Source: an uncultured Eubacterium sp. (lineage in GTDB: Bacteria; Bacillota; Clostridia; Lachnospirales; Lachnospiraceae). From it: a DNA stretch of 9,357 bases. Below, in pieces: positions 6,005 through 9,357 of the stretch. Positions within the stretch are counted from its first letter, which is position 1; every line of letters begins with the position of its first letter. The stretch spans positions 1 to 9,357 of the forward strand of contig CAMKHH010000024.1 of NCBI GenBank assembly GCA_946412445.1, written 5' to 3'. A model generated the notes under the pieces. That model worked only from the letters and a program-made list of their open reading frames with translations. It was not told where the DNA came from and made no database searches. Made by a program: the position numbers and the translations under genes.

Positions 6005-6125
6005 AAATCCGGCCTCCATGCTTTTCCTTTTAGTATGCACCAATTTATATTCAATATACCAAGTGCAACGATATCAATCTCTTCCTCTCATTTTTCTTAT
6101 AGCGTACATATTTATTTTTAAATAT

Positions 6126-7061
6126 CTATACATCCCGCATCATAAATTCAGCCAATGCCGGCCATAAATTATCATTGGCTTTCCAAATCGGACCAAACTC
6201 CTCCATGGGCAACGGACAATCTGCCTTTCCATTTTCGATAGTTACCGAGGGAATATTTTTTTCCAGCACAAAATAATCGCTGCATCCAGCGGCATCCTGC
6301 GCGCTTTGTACCGAAGATTCCATGCTGTAACCGATTATATGGGAAACAAGTTTGGCCAGCTGCCTGTCGGCTTCCAGTATCTCTTCTGTGCTTCCATAGT
6401 CCCAGTAAATCACTTCTCCTGAAGAATGGTAAGAAATGGTGCAGACGGTGGGGTTGTTTTCCGCCACTTTTAAGATTGTCTGTACCTCCGGCTCTGATTC
6501 CGGACATTCTCCCTTATAGCGTTCAAAAGAGGGCCGTACGGAGCCCTGATATGCCTTCCATCCGCTGTTAAAATTGCGATTCAGGTCTACACCTCTGGCA
6601 TTTGCTTTCCATCTTTTCCAATACATGTCAGCACTTATTTCATCATCTACCCTTCCGAGATCATTCTGCCTGCAGTTCTCCAGAATAGATTTTAAAGAAG
6701 AATTTCTGATACCCTTAAGTCCAAGCTGACTGATTGTCACTCCATCCGGATTTGTCATGGGCAGAATATGAAAACAGACCTGCTCAAATAAACATTCATA
6801 AGGAATTCCATGATAGGTAGCATATGTATACTTTCTTAAGATTTCTCCCAGCTGTGTCATAGCTAAGCGTGTATTCATATATTCCCGCCCATGAATCGTT
6901 GACTGAATCAGAATATGACGGGAAGTGTCCGGATTTCCAACAATCACCTCCATAATCTTTCTTCCGTCAAGTGATGTGCCCGCCTCCTGCAAAATCATTA
7001 AATTCGGATATGTGTTTTTAAGTAATTCCAGCTCTGTTAACATCTGCTCATAACTATACAT
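6126..7061 (-). CDS. M14-family zinc carboxypeptidase (MpaA / gamma-D-Glu-diaminopimelate peptidase-like)
   Basis: Zinc metallopeptidase of 311 aa. The M14 signature is complete: zinc ligands His57 and Glu60 in IHGREYMN (56-63), His212 in SYHSSG (210-215), and catalytic Glu276 in TIENG (274-278). Substrate-pocket blocks NPDG (104-107) and ARGVDLNRNF (155-164) and a SEPEVQ segment (189-194) are also present. No signal peptide is visible at the N-terminus (MYSYEQMLTEL), so it probably acts in the cytoplasm, for instance trimming imported cell-wall peptides as MpaA does; that substrate is inference. The ATG at 7061 is preceded by a modest GGATGGA site. It follows cbiC by 57 bases that contain an inverted repeat, so it may be read through from the B12 genes or have its own control. 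No B12 role is known for this family. Confidence 0.9.
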   Translation of the reverse strand: MYSYEQMLTELELLKNTYPNLMILQEAGTSLDGRKIMEVIVGNPDTSRHILIQSTIHGREYMNTRLAMTQLGEILRKYTYATYHGIPYECLFEQVCFHILPMTNPDGVTISQLGLKGIRNSSLKSILENCRQNDLGRVDDEISADMYWKRWKANARGVDLNRNFNSGWKAYQGSVRPSFERYKGECPESEPEVQTILKVAENNPTVCTISYHSSGEVIYWDYGSTEEILEADRQLAKLVSHIIGYSMESSVQSAQDAAGCSDYFVLEKNIPSVTIENGKADCPLPMEEFGPIWKANDNLWPALAEFMMRDV

Positions 7062-7073
7062 TATTTTCCATCC

Positions 7074-7095
7074 ACATTTTCTTATTTGAAAATGT
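7074..7095. repeat. 8-bp perfect inverted repeat between cbiC and the peptidase gene
   Basis: ACATTTTC (7074-7081) and GAAAATGT (7088-7095) are perfectly complementary around a six-base loop. The dyad lies 12 bases upstream of the peptidase start and 23 bases after the cbiC stop. There is no T-run, so it is a poor terminator; it could be an operator or a leader hairpin near the peptidase ribosome binding site. AT-rich DNA makes chance occurrence possible. Confidence 0.35.
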
Positions 7096-7118
7096 ATGCA
7101 ATTTAAAACAGCGATATG

Positions 7119-7760
7119 TTACCCTCTGTCATTATTCAACATGTATAAAAGAGCGTTTACGATACATGCGGCGATATTGCTGCCACCCTTTCTGCCTCTG
7201 GCCACAATATAAGGAATATCCGTTTCCATAATCAGTTCCTTAGACTGCACCACATTGACAAAGCCAACCGGAACGCCGATGACAAGCTCAGGGTTCAGTC
7301 TTCCTTCCTCAATCAGTTCATACAGGCGCACAAGAGCTGTCGGAGCATTTCCTATGGCAAAGATTACGGGACGATTTAATTCCATTGCCTTATCCATACA
7401 GATATGCGCCCTGGTGGTCCCCAATTCTTTCGCCTTTGCAGCCACATCCTCATCGGACATAAAGCAGAAGACCTCTCCGCCCAGACGCGCCAGTGCTTTT
7501 TTATTAATTCCGGATTTGGCCATCTGCGTATCCGTCACGATACAGGCACCATGTTCCAGTGCGCGCAAAGCTTTTGGCACTACTCCTTCTGAAAAGCAAA
7601 GGCTGTCTGCATAGTCAAAATCGGCACTCGTATGGATACAGCGCTTGATAATCAGCTCCGTATCCTTATCCAGCTTTCTTGTCCCCAACTCTTCTGTAAT
7701 AATCTCAAAACTGCGTTTTTCAATGTCCATGGGTCTAACATTCTCCAATTCTATCTTCAT
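7119..7760 (-). CDS. cbiC: Cobalt-precorrin-8 methylmutase
   Basis: Moves a methyl group from C11 to C12 of the corrin ring, giving cobyrinic acid, late in the anaerobic B12 pathway; cytoplasmic. 213 residues, the typical length. The catalytic histidine is His43 in [10 protein letters not shown] (41-50), the same number as in Cob[29 protein letters not shown] and [11 protein letters not shown] blocks are all hallmarks of CbiC/CobH. Its ATG overlaps the cobQ stop as ATGA, indicating translational coupling. The cobalt-containing (CbiC) rather than cobalt-free (CobH) substrate is inferred from the CbiK chelatase in the same locus. No anomalies seen. Confidence 0.96.
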   Translation of the reverse strand: MKIELENVRPMDIEKRSFEIITEELGTRKLDKDTELIIKRCIHTSADFDYADSLCFSEGVVPKALRALEHGACIVTDTQMAKSGINKKALARLGGEVFCFMSDEDVAAKAKELGTTRAHICMDKAMELNRPVIFAIGNAPTALVRLYELIEEGRLNPELVIGVPVGFVNVVQSKELIMETDIPYIVARGRKGGSNIAACIVNALLYMLNNDRG

Positions 7761-9277
7761 CCCAAGACTCCCTCCTCAAGTATCTCATAGATACGTTTCA
7801 TATCCAGATGTTCCCGCAGACCGGCAGCCAGCAGATCATACTGTGTCTCCTTAAAAGTCTGATAATCCACACCTGTCATTTGGGTCGTGTCAATTCCTTT
7901 TCTCTCGCCGATTGCCTGTACAATCCGCTCGGCAACTTCTTCCTTATCAAAGATACTGTGAACGTAAGAACCATAGACATTACCCGTCCAGGCTCCATCT
8001 TCTTTTGCCTCATGAACACCGGCAGACATATCTGTAATTCGTGTCAGAGGTTTCGCCCCATCCTTCAATGTGGAAATCCCCATGTGAATCTCGTACCCTT
8101 CCAGTTCTATCCCATTTAACTTGGAAAGCAGGCCCTGAACGCCTTCAAAAGTCCCGTGTACCCGTGTCCTTGTTTTATCATCCGCAAATACTGTGTCCAC
8201 CGGAAGCAGGCCCATGCCATGTATCGTTCCTCCGGCTTCCACTCCCATAGGATCCGACAGCGTCTCCCCCAGCATCTGATATCCGCCGCATACACCGAAA
8301 ATCAGAGTGTCCGATGCGGCTTTTTTCAAAATTGCAGCTTCAAGTCCGTTTTGCCGCATCCAGAGTAAATCCTCCATGGTATTTTTCGTGCCGGGCAGAA
8401 TGAGCATATCCGGATTCTTCAATTCGTTTACTCTGCTTACATAACGAAGTGAGACCCCCGGCATACGTTCGAATGGATTAAAGTCGGTAAAATTGGAAAT
8501 CCTGGGAACCCGGATTACTGCGATGTCAATTAAATCAACTTCCTGATTTCCGTCAAACCGCTCAGTCAGACTGTCCTCATCCTCAACCTCTATGTTCAGA
8601 TAAGGGGCCACACCCACTACCGGCTTGCCGGATCGTTCCTCGAGCATGGCAACACCGGGATCCAATATACTCTTATCTCCTCGGAATTTATTAATAATCA
8701 ATCCCTTAACCAGATCTTTCTCGTCCTCCTCCAGGAGCATGACCGTGCCTATCAGCTGGGCAAATACTCCCCCTCTGTCTATATCTCCTACTAAAAGCAC
8801 GGGTGCTTTGGCACGTTTTGCCATGCCCATGTTTACAATATCATCCGCCTTAAGATTAATCTCTGCCGGACTTCCGGCTCCTTCTATTACAATGATATCA
8901 TATGCGTCAGAAAGCTCCTGATAGGCTTTCATAACCGCAGGAAAGAGCTGCGGCTTATACTTGAAGTAATCCCGTGCGCTCATGTTTCCAATCACTTCCC
9001 CGCCTACAATAACCTGGGAACCTGTATCATTGGTAGGTTTTAAAAGAATGGGATTCATGTTCACTGCAGGCTCTATTCCTGCTGCTTCTGCCTGCATCAC
9101 CTGTGCCCGTCCCATCTCCAGGCCTTCTTTCGTAATGTAGGAATTTAAGGCCATATTCTGGGACTTAAATGGAGCCACCCGGTATCCGTCCTGTTTAAAA
9201 ATCCTGCACAATCCTGCCGCTATCAGACTTTTCCCTGCATTCGACATGGTACCCTGAATCATAATCGCCTTTGCCAT
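7757..9277 (-). CDS. cobQ: Cobyric acid synthase (glutamine-hydrolysing)
   Basis: ATP- and glutamine-dependent amidation of four carboxylates of adenosyl-cobyrinic acid a,c-diamide to give adenosylcobyric acid; also called CbiP. The 506-aa product has two domains. The N-terminal dethiobiotin-synthetase-like ATPase has [10 protein letters not shown] (8-17), [15 protein letters not shown] (35-49), IEGAGSPAE (131-139) and [11 protein letters not shown] (164-174). The C-terminal class I glutaminase has nucleophile Cys330 in FGVCGGYQ (327-334) and His440 in YGSYVHS (435-441). The ATG at 9277 has GGAGG six bases upstream (9288-9284). It follows cobD by 15 bases and overlaps cbiC, so cobD-cobQ-cbiC form one transcription unit whose promoter lies outside the window. 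Confidence 0.97.
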   Translation of the reverse strand: MAKAIMIQGTMSNAGKSLIAAGLCRIFKQDGYRVAPFKSQNMALNSYITKEGLEMGRAQVMQAEAAGIEPAVNMNPILLKPTNDTGSQVIVGGEVIGNMSARDYFKYKPQLFPAVMKAYQELSDAYDIIVIEGAGSPAEINLKADDIVNMGMAKRAKAPVLLVGDIDRGGVFAQLIGTVMLLEEDEKDLVKGLIINKFRGDKSILDPGVAMLEERSGKPVVGVAPYLNIEVEDEDSLTERFDGNQEVDLIDIAVIRVPRISNFTDFNPFERMPGVSLRYVSRVNELKNPDMLILPGTKNTMEDLLWMRQNGLEAAILKKAASDTLIFGVCGGYQMLGETLSDPMGVEAGGTIHGMGLLPVDTVFADDKTRTRVHGTFEGVQGLLSKLNGIELEGYEIHMGISTLKDGAKPLTRITDMSAGVHEAKEDGAWTGNVYGSYVHSIFDKEEVAERIVQAIGERKGIDTTQMTGVDYQTFKETQYDLLAAGLREHLDMKRIYEILEEGVLG

Positions 9278-9292
9278 ATTCCGCCTCCAAAT

Positions 9293-9357
9293 CTACTTCA
9301 GTGCTTCTATCAGTCGTTCGTTCTCTTCATGCTGCTTAACCGCCACACGGTAAAATC
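9293..9357 (-). CDS. cobD: C-terminus of probable threonine-phosphate decarboxylase CobD (partial at its 5' end)
   Basis: Only the last 20 codons and a TAG stop are visible. They read FYRVAVKQHEENERLIEALK, matching the conserved end (RVAV...EN..L..AL) of class I/II PLP aminotransferase-fold enzymes of the CobD/HisC group. CobD makes (R)-1-aminopropan-2-ol phosphate from L-threonine phosphate for the nucleotide loop. The position 15 bases upstream of cobQ in a B12 operon favours CobD over HisC, but the short fragment alone cannot separate them. Confidence 0.68.
   Translation of the reverse strand, partial: FYRVAVKQHEENERLIEALK

Noticed and set aside
6108..6125. AT-only inverted repeat (ATATTTA/TAAATAT) directly after the peptidase stop
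   Set aside because: The stem has only A-T pairs and no T-run on the minus strand, so it is not a convincing terminator and is likely due to base composition.
6005..6125. Promoter for the 88-aa gene
   Set aside because: TTGATA- and TTGCAC-like boxes exist but none has a good -10 at 16-18 bases, so no promoter is called.
7255..7614. 119-codon open frame on the plus strand opposite cbiC
   Set aside because: It mirrors the conserved cbiC coding sequence and shows no domain or translation signal.

Overview
The window is a cobalamin (vitamin B12) biosynthesis and cobalt-uptake locus from an anaerobic, low-to-moderate GC Firmicute, most likely a clostridium of the Lachnospiraceae type. This placement is an inference from strong GGAGG-type ribosome binding sites, tightly overlapping operons, haem precursors made from glutamyl-tRNA (HemA), the early-cobalt (anaerobic) enzymes CbiK and CbiC, and ECF-type cobalt import. 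No rRNA, tRNA, IS element or CRISPR array was seen.

Layout. Bases 1-1620 (minus strand) hold hemA (glutamyl-tRNA reductase) followed by an overlapping precorrin-2 dehydrogenase gene that runs off the left edge. Bases 1621-2093 form a divergent control region. It holds a likely hemA promoter on the minus strand. On the plus strand it holds a near-consensus sigma-A promoter, a complete adenosylcobalamin-type riboswitch, two further stem-loops and an intrinsic terminator. Bases 2094-5636 (plus strand) are the operon cbiM-cbiN-cbiQ-cbiO. Its last gene encodes one polypeptide in which the CbiO transporter ATPase is fused to a CbiK-type sirohydrochlorin cobaltochelatase. A long perfect hairpin separates this operon from convergent minus-strand genes.

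The right half (5738-9357, minus strand, read right to left) holds the end of a probable cobD, then cobQ/cbiP, cbiC, an M14-family zinc carboxypeptidase and an unrecognised 88-aa protein with an internal repeat. The first three are tightly coupled B12 genes. The last two have no evident link to B12.

How it fits together. HemA makes the glutamate semialdehyde that feeds tetrapyrrole synthesis. The precorrin-2 dehydrogenase makes sirohydrochlorin. CbiMNQO imports Co2+, and the fused CbiK domain would insert it into sirohydrochlorin. CbiC performs a late ring rearrangement, CobQ amidates the corrin side chains and CobD supplies aminopropanol phosphate for the nucleotide loop. The riboswitch should shut off cobalt import and chelation when B12 is plentiful. 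The most noteworthy item is the transporter-ATPase/chelatase fusion, which physically joins metal import to metal insertion.
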